Assembly: GCA_003693705.1 (NCBI GenBank)
Contig: RBZT01000198.1
Location: 62,001 to 126,000 of the forward strand
Source: Polymyxa betae
Taxonomy: Eukaryota > Endomyxa > Phytomyxea > Plasmodiophorida > Plasmodiophoridae
Direction of reading: 5' to 3'
Length of the DNA stretch: 64,000 nucleotides
Each line of letters opens with the position of its first letter. Within the stretch, counting starts at the first letter, position 1. The translations under genes were made by a program, and so were the position numbers. Positions 11,250 to 24,299 of this stretch are shown here, piece after piece. The notes below the pieces were generated by a model. That model had not been told where the DNA came from and did not search any database. It saw only the letters and a program-made list of their open reading frames with translations.

Positions 11250-11699
11250 TTATTTCAATAACATCTGAAGCAGGGCTCGAGATAATTCCTCAACATTTTC
11301 TTCTGCATTTGAAGTATGCGCATTAGCAGTTCCCCTGCGGAAATCTAAACGCTTGGGTTTTGCATTGTCGTTCATCACAAATTTAGGTAGCGGAATAACA
11401 TCAGGATTTGGAGAGATATATAACGATGAAGTAGCATAGCGATGATGTCCCGGCTTGATCGGTTTTTTCCGCAATGAAGATGAGTCTTTAGAAGAGGAAT
11501 TCCTTGCTGGCGATGGAGACGGAATAATTAGCTCGACATTTTCTTCATTAGACCCGGGTAAAAAGAAAGGAACCAGTGGTCGGCGTGTAGCGGTGGAAGT
11601 GTTATTGAGAGGTCGAGGATCCGAATGAGGAGCGTTAATTGGAAGCGAATTCTGTACAGTGCTCGCCTCTTTTGGAGACTTTTTCCTGCTCTTTCCCAT
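11250..11699 (-). CDS. disordered protein, possible PNRC/Edc1-type decapping enhancer
   Basis: Single exon, 149 residues, Ser/Pro/Asn/Arg-rich and almost surely disordered. Near residues 97-117 it has YATSSLYISPNPDVIPLPKF, which has the layout of the PNRC/Edc1 motif (YAG..F..SP.P..LP.P.F). Those proteins use a proline-rich segment to bind the EVH1 domain of Dcp1 and activate the mRNA decapping enzyme. It ends with a short Leu-rich helix, ELSRALLQMLLK, in the position of the C-terminal helix of such factors. These are short-motif arguments only. No introns are needed. The start ATG is the first in the frame and gives a basic GKSRKKS N-terminus. Confidence 0.5.
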   Translation of the reverse strand: MGKSRKKSPKEASTVQNSLPINAPHSDPRPLNNTSTATRRPLVPFFLPGSNEENVELIIPSPSPARNSSSKDSSSLRKKPIKPGHHRYATSSLYISPNPDVIPLPKFVMNDNAKPKRLDFRRGTANAHTSNAEENVEELSRALLQMLLK

Positions 11700-12250
11700 T
11701 CAGTAGCTGTGATAAACCAGACGAAATAAACAGGAGCGAAGTGAACAGGAATAATCAATAGAGCATGATAAAGGCCAGGCTTGATATGATGTGGATAAGC
11801 AGCGCCCAGACAATGGGACTGAACCTGACTAGGGAGCTCGGATCCCTTCTTCAAAGACTTAGACAACGTGAGAGATCTCACACGCACAATGACTTCACAG
11901 CAGAAGTTACAAACTCAATGTGAAATTCCACAATAGCTGGTGTCCTTTGTGCGCCGATTTATGGGCTTCATGATGCAGACTTGAAAGCTTGGATGTCTTG
12001 TTGCATTTGCAGTTATGAATTATTTCCAAAACTTTCGGCACAATTCTGAAAGAGAAAGATACGTACTTACATCGGCCAATCGCTATGTTATATTTGGTCT
12101 AGACTTCAAAGCGCTGAGAGAAGAAAGTAGTAGAATTTATGATTACAAAAACGTTCGATAAGCAAATGATATGTAGTTTGTTATGAGAGCAGCAATCTGT
12201 CTCACTAACATCATCGTTACATCTCTTCGGTTCACTTCAATATCGCTGCT
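11700..12250. other. divergent intergenic region, no gene seen
   Basis: About 550 bases between the 11699 gene and TMEM230, which point away from each other. A 119-codon minus frame (11887-11528) mostly overlaps the 11699 gene and is a shadow. No RNA gene is recognised. Confidence 0.4.
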
Positions 12251-12694
12251 TTGTGGTTGTCGCATCCAGCACCAATGGCATCAGCACCGTATGATGGAGC
12301 CAAGCGAAGGCTCCTGACAACTCATGATCAACCAAGTGCAGACAATTTTGATTCTATCGATGGTGCAGCAAGACTGGGACGATTAGGTCCACCACCTTTC
12401 CTTCATCCTCGTCGCTTGCCTATTCGTACAACTATAGCTGCTGTTTCGTTGTTACTTATTGGAGTCGTGTTCTCTATCTCCGGTCTGGCAGTTTTCCTAA
12501 AGTCGAGCTTGCACGATGCATTGCCGTTTTTGATTATTGGAGTCATAGGTATGTAGAATATTCGACACGGTTTTCAGGGAATTCATTTCTGCCTAGGTTT
12601 CATTCCGGGTTCATATAACAGCTGGATATTATATCAAGCTTACATGGGAGTGCACGGCTTTGATTATAGTCAAGTGCCATCGTATGATGAATGA
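12251..12694 (+). CDS. TMEM230: TMEM230 family (DUF872) vesicle membrane protein
   Basis: Two exons with a 47-nt intron beginning at 12550 encode about 132 residues. Two hydrophobic helices are visible: TTIAAVSLLLIGVVFSISGL, then ALPFLIIGVIGFIPGSY, the second followed by YQAYMGVHGFDYSQVPSYD. The order helix-loop-helix, a P-G-x-Y motif and a Gly-[YF]-x-Y-x-x-[VI]-P tail are the TMEM230 signature. In animals the protein sits on secretory, recycling and synaptic vesicles. The N-terminal 55 residues are polar and cytosolic. Initiation could be at 12251 or at the next in-frame ATG, 12275; both leave the membrane domain intact. It converges with RIO2, 224 bp away. Confidence 0.82.
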
Positions 12695-12918
12695 GGCTAA
12701 AGAACTGTAAAATGAGGTTGCATTCCGATGTTCAGCGGTCACGTTGACACTGAAATAGGGGTTCTACAGAGCCAGAGTCTTGATGTCAACGTCACCATCA
12801 TTTTACAATTTTGCCAAAGCTAAAGCTAGACACTATGCATACAGAATCGTTTGACGTTTCTGGATGGAAATTCGAATTTGTAATATGACAAGTTGTTCCT
12901 TGATTCCAGGAGCATGTA

Positions 12919-14094
12919 TTATTGATCGCTGTCACTTTGGATGGAGTCTTCGTCTCTATCGCAGTCAGCTTCACTCTCGGATTTGCAGCTGCCTTCATAA
13001 TCGCTTGAGTCAGAATCTTCGAAACTTGATTCATCGCCAGATGCGATGTAGCTTGGTAGATCGTCAGGCTTCTTTTTACTCGCGCCGCTAGCGTTTAATT
13101 CTTCGTCCAGAGGATATATCTTCTCCGAATTGTCTAAAAATTCTGGCAAGTCATCGACATAAAATTTGAATCTCCTTTGAAAGAAAGTTTTGACGCAAGA
13201 AACATCTCGCTCGAATTGATCCATAGCATTTGGATGAGCGCTTGATATCATCTGAGGAAAATCGATCAGATAAGTATTTTCAACATCGTCACACAGAAGA
13301 TTGAATTCGTTGAAATCTCCATGGATAATGCCAAATCTGTTGCTCTTTTTTAGAAAAGGTAAAGCGAACGAACAGGAGAATAGCTTACTCAGATAGCCGA
13401 ACTATAAGCCGCATCAGTTTTTCGTAAACAGCTTCTGGATGGGCTAATTCACGTATGTTGTTCATCAAAGTACCAGGAAGCATCGACATAACAACACAAT
13501 GTCGATTGCAATCAATCGGCTCAGGAACGGGAAAGTCATGATTGTAGAGAGCTTTCATATACTCAAACTCTCGAGTCGCAGCTAATCTGAGTTCGGTAAG
13601 CAAAAGTGCAGTTAAAGAAATGCAGTCGATAAGCACCTGGACATGTATAACCAGGAAGCGCTCTTTCGCTTCCCCATATAATCACGCTTTTCCTTGATGG
13701 CTCTGAAGGAAACTCGACCCAACCGGTGCAACTTCAGAACCATACGTCGGTCACTATCGTCAGTTACTTCGTAAACATCGGATTCCTTGCCAACACCGAC
13801 CCGGCGTCCGACAGAGGAAACAACTCCTCGCGATACCAGAGCCTTTAAAGCTAGAAAATCATAGCCAAGGTAGGTGAGGCGATAACCATCACACTTTTGT
13901 CTGCTATGAAAGACAAGCTTGTGCTTGTGCACGTTTGTCAGACCTCTGGAAGCCGCGCTAGGTGAAAGGCCCGACAGCTGAATGATCAAATCAAGTGGAA
14001 CCAGCTCGTGGTTCTTCATTCCCAATTCAATGCCAGTGAGGACTCGGAAATCGTTTCCTGTCAAATATTTGACCATGGAAACATCGAGTTTCAT
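12919..14094 (-). CDS. RIO2: RIO2 atypical kinase, 40S ribosome biogenesis
   Basis: Three exons read continuously from 14094. The N-terminal winged-helix domain (residues 1 to about 85, starting MKLDVSMVKYL) is the RIO2-specific module. It is followed by a flexible P-loop GVGKESDVYEV, the catalytic loop HGDFNEFN, and the metal-binding IDFPQM in place of DFG. The C-terminus is a long Asp/Glu/Ser-rich tail. RIO2 is an ATPase that associates with the pre-40S particle and supports late 18S rRNA maturation in the cytoplasm. The first intron has donor ATGTCCAG|GTGC near 13635; the second lies near 13385-13335. Length of about 355 residues is slightly short for the family. Confidence 0.92.
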
Positions 14095-16418
<2,324 letters not shown>

Positions 16419-16576
16419 CTGGGCATTGACGATTTCTCTCGTTTATACTATCCCTTAGAGTGATTATATTTTGAATATGGAGACGAATAAAGCTATGATT
16501 GTGGTGGACTGATGAGTTGTGACGGCGTGGCCTGTCTTGTTACATGTATTAACCATCATATACTGACAGTACTTGA

Positions 16577-19276
16577 ATGTTATTAGAGTCTGCTGCTGGA
16601 TTTCGTCAGTGGCATATTCGATATCAATATCTGTGTCAATGGCAGCAACTAACACGACGCCGTCTACTACTACGAGTATGTTTCTTTGGTTGGAAGAAAA
16701 TTCCCTGCAGAATTCGCTGTGTTCGAACCCGGAGATACTTTGTTATCTGGAAACGAAGACGTTATGCAGACTTGTGGCTGAGGCGCCTGACCATGGGATT
16801 CTTGCACAGAGTCATTCTTATATGGAGAATTCGAACTCTGTGTGAACGAACAATTCTTAAAACAGGTTTCAATGCTTGGACATCTGGGCACAAGCGCATT
16901 TCAGCTGCCATGCTCAAATCGACCTGTTTCTATGCGTTAATGCAGCAGAAGAAAGTGATGATAGCCTGGACCAGCTATCATCGAAAGCTTGCTGGGATAG
17001 GAAACCTGATCTCCAACCAGAGTCGCTCGGCTGCTAAAGCCCGTTATTGGAAGCGGATCAGATTGATTTGTCGAGCCCGATGGTGCCTGCGTACCATTCA
17101 AGATGGGAACCTGATAAAGTCGTATTGGTTGCTATGGACTCGTTATCGAAAATCTCTGTTTAGAAAGGCCGATGGGCATTTTCAGTCAACGTTGACTAAG
17201 AAGGCATTGTGTCATTGGAAATATTGTCATGATATCTATAGAGCTGTTTTTAAAGTAATCGTTCTAGATCACTCAATTCAAATGAAATCAGCACTATATT
17301 TATGGAGACTGGTGGCTGCAGATCGGCGCTCGCTCCGATATAAGGCGTTTCAATTATGGCGGCTAAAACACTTGTCTCGGCTAATTCAAGATCGTGTTCG
17401 ATTTCGGATCTGTTATCATAGTTTCTATTCATGGCAAATGCTCTGTCAACGATACGTCCATTTTCGCATGGTTTTTGCCGCATTCCAGAAATGGAAGCTT
17501 AATTTTGGGTTGAGGCAAGTTGAGAGAAGGTTCACTGATCACCTTCGACGAAAGGTTTTTGCTGATTGGCTCGGCTGCTGGATGGAAACCCACCAATGGA
17601 AGAAGAATTGTTTGGCGGCAACGTCCTTACATCGAAAACTGCTTCTAGCAAAATTCCAGCGGAAGTGGATGCAAACGTATATTAGATCAAATTGCCTGAG
17701 GCAGCTCATTTATCGGTTTCAACTGAAGGTTAAGGTCCAGTTCTTTGCAGTATGGAATCAGTCAACAATCAAGCTCTTATCTATATCGAAAGAAAGTACG
17801 TCCTGTCAGATCGACCAAAATCAATCAGCAGATTCAAATGATTCAAAGTTTGGTTCCAATCTTGATGACGAGAAAGAGGCTGTGATATGCTCGGAGATTG
17901 ACCCATTAGCTTATGCCATGTCCAGGCATCATTATCGCCTAACTCGGGAGAGAGCATGTTTTCGTAACTGGATTTATTATTGCCATATTTTACGATTTTA
18001 TCGTAGAACGGCAACCAGGCATAATCGTCACAATGCTATCATATTTTTAATCAATTGGAGGACACAAACCATCTTACAGAGAAAATGTCTTGGATTTAGG
18101 AGAAATCAGACGAAGATTCGCTATTGGCATGCATGGGGTCAATTATCAAAGCATTTCCGTAAAGCGCGATTGTTTACAGAGAAAAAACGATTGCATTTCC
18201 ATCTACGTAGATGGCGACAAACACGACTGAGAAAACTGCACTCACTACAAACAATATTTTATGCATGGCGTCAACTAATGTCAAGACGATGGGCCATGAA
18301 TAAATGTAAAGCAGCTCTTGCTCGTCGTGTATTGAGGCAGTGGATTAGCACACGGAAGTTGAAAAAATTCATCATTCGTCGACATTTCAGAATATGGATG
18401 CATACCCTTAAGCACAACAGCGACTTAATTTTCAAATTCTTGGTTCGGTTATCACAAAAACGGAAACAATCTATTTTAAGTTTATGGCATCGCAAAATCT
18501 ACCAATCTGCCAATGAGTTGAAAAGAAAATATGTCGTTATCTGGCATAGGAAACTGCATCGGAGGAGAAAAGATAGAATTGAGCAGATATTAACCAGTTG
18601 GAGCTCTGCAAAGCGTTGCTCGGTTAAGCAGGCATCATTTAATACATGGATGAGAATGTCAAGAATTCAATCAAGGCTCCGACAACTTCGCCATATTCAG
18701 AACATGTCTCTTAAGGCGATATCACTTAGGGCCATGATCCGATTACGCACCTCTTTCGAATTCAACCGAAGATCAAATTTTAAACGATCTTTACATATCT
18801 GGAGGAAGCACTTCTCCATGAAGGTTGTCTTTAAGCACGGAGAGAAAATACTTCAAAAATGGTTTTTGGACATGTGGCGAGCGAAATCGGATCAGATCAG
18901 GGATGTGCACTTAAGGCAGGGCACTCTAAATTTACATTTCAAAAAATGGCAACGAGCATTCACGACCTATGCTAATTCCAGACAAATTGCTCTCAAGCAT
19001 ATGAATCAGGTCTTGAGTGAGATGAAGGCGATTCGGCGACTGTTTCGATATGCAATCGTATTCAACCGCATTCGACTTTATCGATGGATATTTTCAGCAT
19101 GGAAACGCTGCCTTATCAATGAGCAGACGACGCTAGCCTGCGTTGCTCTTGATTTTGTTAGACGAAAGTGTTTGAGCCGATGGTGGCAAAGATATATTGA
19201 TGTAGCTTTAAACAAGCGATGGCACAAGCTCAACAAATGTATAGATTCTACAACTGGAAATGAACGTGAATGCTGA
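16577..19276 (+). CDS. SFI1: SFI1-like centrin-binding repeat protein
   Basis: A single uninterrupted frame of 899 residues, remarkable among intron-rich neighbours. It is built of about 25-30 degenerate repeats of 23-36 residues, each centred on a Leu/Phe-x-x-Trp core (FRQWHIRY, FNAWTSGHK, LFAVWNQS, FRNWIYYC, LRQWISTR, FSAWKRC). It is extremely rich in Trp, Arg, His and Gln. This is the SFI1 pattern: a long alpha-helix that binds one centrin per repeat in spindle pole bodies, centrioles and basal-body fibres. With IFT144 in the window, a basal-body or centriole role is expected. A serine/acid-rich interruption at about residues 405-435 divides the array. It starts 158 bp after homocitrate synthase and ends 35 bp from the convergent carrier gene. 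An upstream first exon cannot be excluded. Confidence 0.85.
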   Translation: MLLESAAGFRQWHIRYQYLCQWQQLTRRRLLLRVCFFGWKKIPCRIRCVRTRRYFVIWKRRRYADLWLRRLTMGFLHRVILIWRIRTLCERTILKTGFNAWTSGHKRISAAMLKSTCFYALMQQKKVMIAWTSYHRKLAGIGNLISNQSRSAAKARYWKRIRLICRARWCLRTIQDGNLIKSYWLLWTRYRKSLFRKADGHFQSTLTKKALCHWKYCHDIYRAVFKVIVLDHSIQMKSALYLWRLVAADRRSLRYKAFQLWRLKHLSRLIQDRVRFRICYHSFYSWQMLCQRYVHFRMVFAAFQKWKLNFGLRQVERRFTDHLRRKVFADWLGCWMETHQWKKNCLAATSLHRKLLLAKFQRKWMQTYIRSNCLRQLIYRFQLKVKVQFFAVWNQSTIKLLSISKESTSCQIDQNQSADSNDSKFGSNLDDEKEAVICSEIDPLAYAMSRHHYRLTRERACFRNWIYYCHILRFYRRTATRHNRHNAIIFLINWRTQTILQRKCLGFRRNQTKIRYWHAWGQLSKHFRKARLFTEKKRLHFHLRRWRQTRLRKLHSLQTIFYAWRQLMSRRWAMNKCKAALARRVLRQWISTRKLKKFIIRRHFRIWMHTLKHNSDLIFKFLVRLSQKRKQSILSLWHRKIYQSANELKRKYVVIWHRKLHRRRKDRIEQILTSWSSAKRCSVKQASFNTWMRMSRIQSRLRQLRHIQNMSLKAISLRAMIRLRTSFEFNRRSNFKRSLHIWRKHFSMKVVFKHGEKILQKWFLDMWRAKSDQIRDVHLRQGTLNLHFKKWQRAFTTYANSRQIALKHMNQVLSEMKAIRRLFRYAIVFNRIRLYRWIFSAWKRCLINEQTTLACVALDFVRRKCLSRWWQRYIDVALNKRWHKLNKCIDSTTGNEREC

Positions 19277-19311
19277 TTATGATAGATGATTATATACAGT
19301 AGAATTTTAAG

Positions 19312-20393
19312 TCAATGATATTGATCTCTGGCTGCCATACGTTTGATGAATTCATAGCCAGCGATTCCAGCAATGCTGTAAGGCAAAGCACCAAGCAATC
19401 TGGCCCCCGATCCTCTCCAAAGTCCCAACATGGATTTATGAGCTCGAACAATTTCCATAGACGACAGATTTGACATTGTCGTCTGTTTAAGAGTTTTGAT
19501 GAGATCTAATGGGGCAGTGCTCATTACAGCAACGGAAGCAGCAGCAACGCCACAAGACCCTGATAACAGAAGATCAGTGATGGACAGCGTTGAGGACAGA
19601 GATGGGAGCGGTCTGTCAATAGTTCTGTATAACCCTGTCCTTGAGGTGGAATCTAATAACAGATCTCTCAGAGATGTCTCATAAAGCCGCCATGACTGAT
19701 ATTACAAGTTGACCACCAGATGGCTGAAAATGGTATGTATAGAGCAGCGCTGGTCGTGAATCCTTTGTATAATCCTTTGACACCTTCTTTACGTATAATC
19801 CGCTTCACAGTGGAAACTTTGTCATTGTGATTAGACAAATAAGACAAAATACGGTTTAAGATCTGACCTGAGCTGCCTCTATCTAGTTGTATCGACTGGC
19901 TGACAACATCAACGGGGACCATGACCACCTGAGAGGATAATGAAGCAGCGGCGCCTGCTATTCCAGATCGCATCGGGTCTTTCATACCGACCCTTTCTCT
20001 GACAGATTCGTACACAGACATGTAGATGATTTGTGATGGAATTAGCCCGACAGCTAAACCGCTGTCAATTCGAAGAAGAGAGAAAATGCATTCTCACCTA
20101 ATGATGGAAATCCAGACCAGAAGCCAGCAATCCCTCTTGTTTTGTAGATTGATGAAAATGCTAATGATATTGAAGAAGAAGATGATGGTCTCGCTTGCAT
20201 ATGTCTGTCATTTCTCATAAGTTTGTTACTTGAGTGACGTGAGGCCTGGACATTACGTCTTGATGAGGGTAGAGGGATATAATCCCAGACGTATGGCCAT
20301 AAATACGATAAACTGCCAGACAAACAGTCGGTGTTTGTCGAGATGACGCCATGTCAGCTCAAGATCGTCATCAGGCTGGCCAAACGCCTCCAT
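19312..20393 (-). CDS. mitochondrial carrier, SLC25A44-like
   Basis: Four exons. The first, from ATG 20393, reads LTWRHLDKHRLFVWQF and GLYPSTLIKT, the first carrier motif in a form typical of SLC25A44. Next come GIAGFWSGFPSL and FFELTAV, then GIAGAAASLSSQVVMVPVDVVSQSIQ (second motif), GLYKGFTTSAALYIPFSAIWW, and MSTAPLDLIKTLKQ (third motif) with LWRGSGARLLGALP. Animal SLC25A44 imports branched-chain amino acids; whether this one does is inference. I place the third intron near 19692-19640, with donor ACTT|GTAATATC and acceptor TTATTAG, because this restores the frame through WWST-Y-STSRT. The protein is about 300 residues, the normal carrier length. Confidence 0.86.
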
Positions 20394-20611
20394 GCGGACT
20401 GCGTCTTCACACGGCCAAATGCACATTTTTCAAGCCACATTTCTCCTGATATACAGTATAAACGAAACAAATAAATACAATTCTGTTTGTTTGTAAATAT
20501 ATTATATGTGAATAGATATAGATAGGCCTGGTATAATATTACATGTCTTGATCGGGACGCTAATCTGGTTCACAATGACGATTCGCACAATTGGTCCAAT
20601 GAATCATGCTG

Positions 20612-22318
<1,707 letters not shown>

Positions 22319-22414
22319 TGACCGCCAGGAGTCCTTTCAATAAAGGACTTGATAGGGGAACTACCTATGTACCAACTTACACCGGAACGCACTATCTAAT
22401 CTCAACATCTTTCA

Positions 22415-22531
22415 TGTAATGTTACATTTATTAAATCATAGAGTATCATTCTCTCTATATAAGATCTTAATTGTAATGTTACACTACAATACTAGTACAT
22501 CATAGACTTATCATTCTCTCTATCTAATCCT
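22415..22531. repeat. two-copy tandem repeat in the SNF1 upstream region
   Basis: Each copy starts with TGTAATGTTACA (22415-22426 and 22472-22483), followed by ATCATAGA and then TATCATTCTCTCTAT (22444-22458; 22509-22523). The two halves are offset by about 57 and 65 bases, so the copies differ by small indels. They lie about 100-200 bases upstream of the SNF1 start, between it and the next gene's stop at 22569. Confidence 0.75.
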
Positions 22532-22568
22532 ATAGCAAACAGTCTCCAATCGGTATCTATATTAGATG

Positions 22569-23402
22569 TTAAAGATCTCGTCTAGAATCAGGAAATACCG
22601 GCGCCCAGATTGAGAGACGATTGTGAAGAATGTGATTGGCGACTGCCAGAGTTATGGCATGAAGCATTAGGAGCATGGCGACTGCAACTGTATCGCTATC
22701 AGTCTTGAATATATCTATACAACAGGTCGCTGACATCAATGCCACGTATAAGGTCAGAATGTGATGCCCTTTCTCTATCATTGCTGTCACATATTTAATT
22801 TTAGTTCAAGGTTATGTTCAGATTAGCTTACAAAGAATCCCAAGCCCAATCAAGATTGATAAGACAATACTATCAAAGTGTCCAGTTACTTTCTTGAATC
22901 CTATCGAAACAGGAATGTTGTAGTATTGTAGATAAATGTTAAAGCCAATGTTCAAGGAAAGAAGTACAATGAATAACCATTCTGGTCGACTTCTTAGTCT
23001 GAATCCTGATAGACAATATTTTATCAGAAATAAGTGAATTACTGGATGAATGTTTACCGACTTTGAGGTCTTCGAACAAAAAGGATAACTGGACAGTGAT
23101 TTGTGTTTGCTTCCGAATCTGGCTTATTCGCCATGCGATCTGACGATCTCATTCCAACAGCGACCTTTATATAGTTATATTTTTATTAGCAAAGAAGTGG
23201 AGAATACCAATACCTTTCCAGTATTAAAAGTGATAAGAACTGGAGGAAGTAATGTCTCAAACTTTTGTCGATCACATAATTGTCCATTTGCATCGAATAT
23301 GGTATTTCTAGTGACATGACAGTACATAGCAGGTCTTGACAATGACCCTCCATTTCGTTTTGGTTGCTGATTTAGATTAGGGTATTCGTTAGCAAATGAC
23401 AT
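22569..23402 (-). CDS. unrecognised four-helix membrane protein
   Basis: Four or five exons can be joined from ATG 23402. A polar N-terminus of about 63 residues (MSFANEYPNLNQQPKRNG) ends in TFNTGK. Next come an amphipathic stretch ISQIRKQTQITVQLSFL and four hydrophobic helices: WLFIVLLSLNIGFNIYLQYY, SIVLSILIGLGILF, ILTLYVALMSATCCIDIF, and VAVAMLLMLHAITLAVANHIL. The C-terminus is short and basic. I used a donor after TGK near 23215, an acceptor ending GTCAG near 23130, a second intron from about 23063, and a third starting in the CTTTGTAAG sequence. Together these keep one frame through all four helices. I do not recognise the family. It lies just upstream of SNF1 on the same strand. Confidence 0.5.
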
Positions 23403-24299
23403 TATCTGATATAAAGCTCAGGATCGAAACTTTGGTACTGAGTCCATAATGATAACCAATAACAAATGGCCTAGTTTGTTTTTCAACATTATTGGAAAAA
23501 CCAGTGTTAGATAACTGATCGATCGGGTGTCAGAACTGCCCAGCTTATGATTATCAGTTGTGTTATTTTTTTCATTTTCAGCAGGATCACATGTCTACAG
23601 CCATTCCATATGTTATCAGTACTGAACATATCTGACCTGCATATTCACTCGCTGGAACAATTTCACTTTCCAGATATCCTCTGTGATCGCATGATCCCAA
23701 CTTTGTTAATTGATTTTCTTTGGGCAGATGAGGAATTTATTGCTCAGTATTTCTGTCGTCCTGAAATAATGTTGTTGGGTCTATTGCAACTTTCACGTGG
23801 TTTCGTTGCCATTGATCAATTGTTCCAGTTCTCATCATATCTATTTCTCAGTCCATTGATGCTTTCCAATGTTTTTCATGAAAAGGTTATCGATTGACTC
23901 CAATGAACAATGAGTTTATTTCCTGCCTCATTCTTCCTCCCGCTATTATGTTCATATACATATTTGATGTATCTCTCCTTGACATATCCTTGTAGAATGT
24001 TGGCGATAGGACAAGATTTATCAAAAGAACAAGTACGAAAACAGCAATAGCATCGCAAAATGCTCGTTAGACTCCCAGGTTGTTTGGTTTACCGACATTT
24101 CAATCTTCATGCATAATCACATGTTGATGTGATTGCAGCTTGTACGAAAATTTTCTTGAAATCAGAGTAGATTGAAAGATCAACTAGGCATCGGTGGCGG
24201 GCCTCCCTACATAGTTAAAAAGGAACCCGCTGTAGTACACAAGCAAAATAACAGTTTTAAGTATTGTATTTCATAGATTGACTGGAAATCTTTTCACAA
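23403..24299. other. gap of about 900 bases with one protein-like frame
   Basis: The + strand frame 23547-23897 is described separately. A minus frame 24058-23876 starts MRCYCCFRTCSFDK and has no family. Otherwise the stretch is AT-rich, and includes the 3' flank of eIF5B near 24200-24299. No RNA gene is recognised. Confidence 0.3.
23582..23897 (+). CDS. possible exon or small gene, unrecognised
   Basis: A TTTTCAG acceptor-like site at about 23576-23582 precedes an open stretch of about 100 codons. It includes HMLSVLNISDLHIHSLEQFHF and PTLLIDFLWADEEFIAQYF, and ends VFHEKVID. The composition (Leu/Phe/Asp/Glu, few rare codons) is that of a folded protein rather than random sequence. However, I see neither a convincing first exon nor a known domain. 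It may be one exon of a small gene or chance. Confidence 0.3.
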
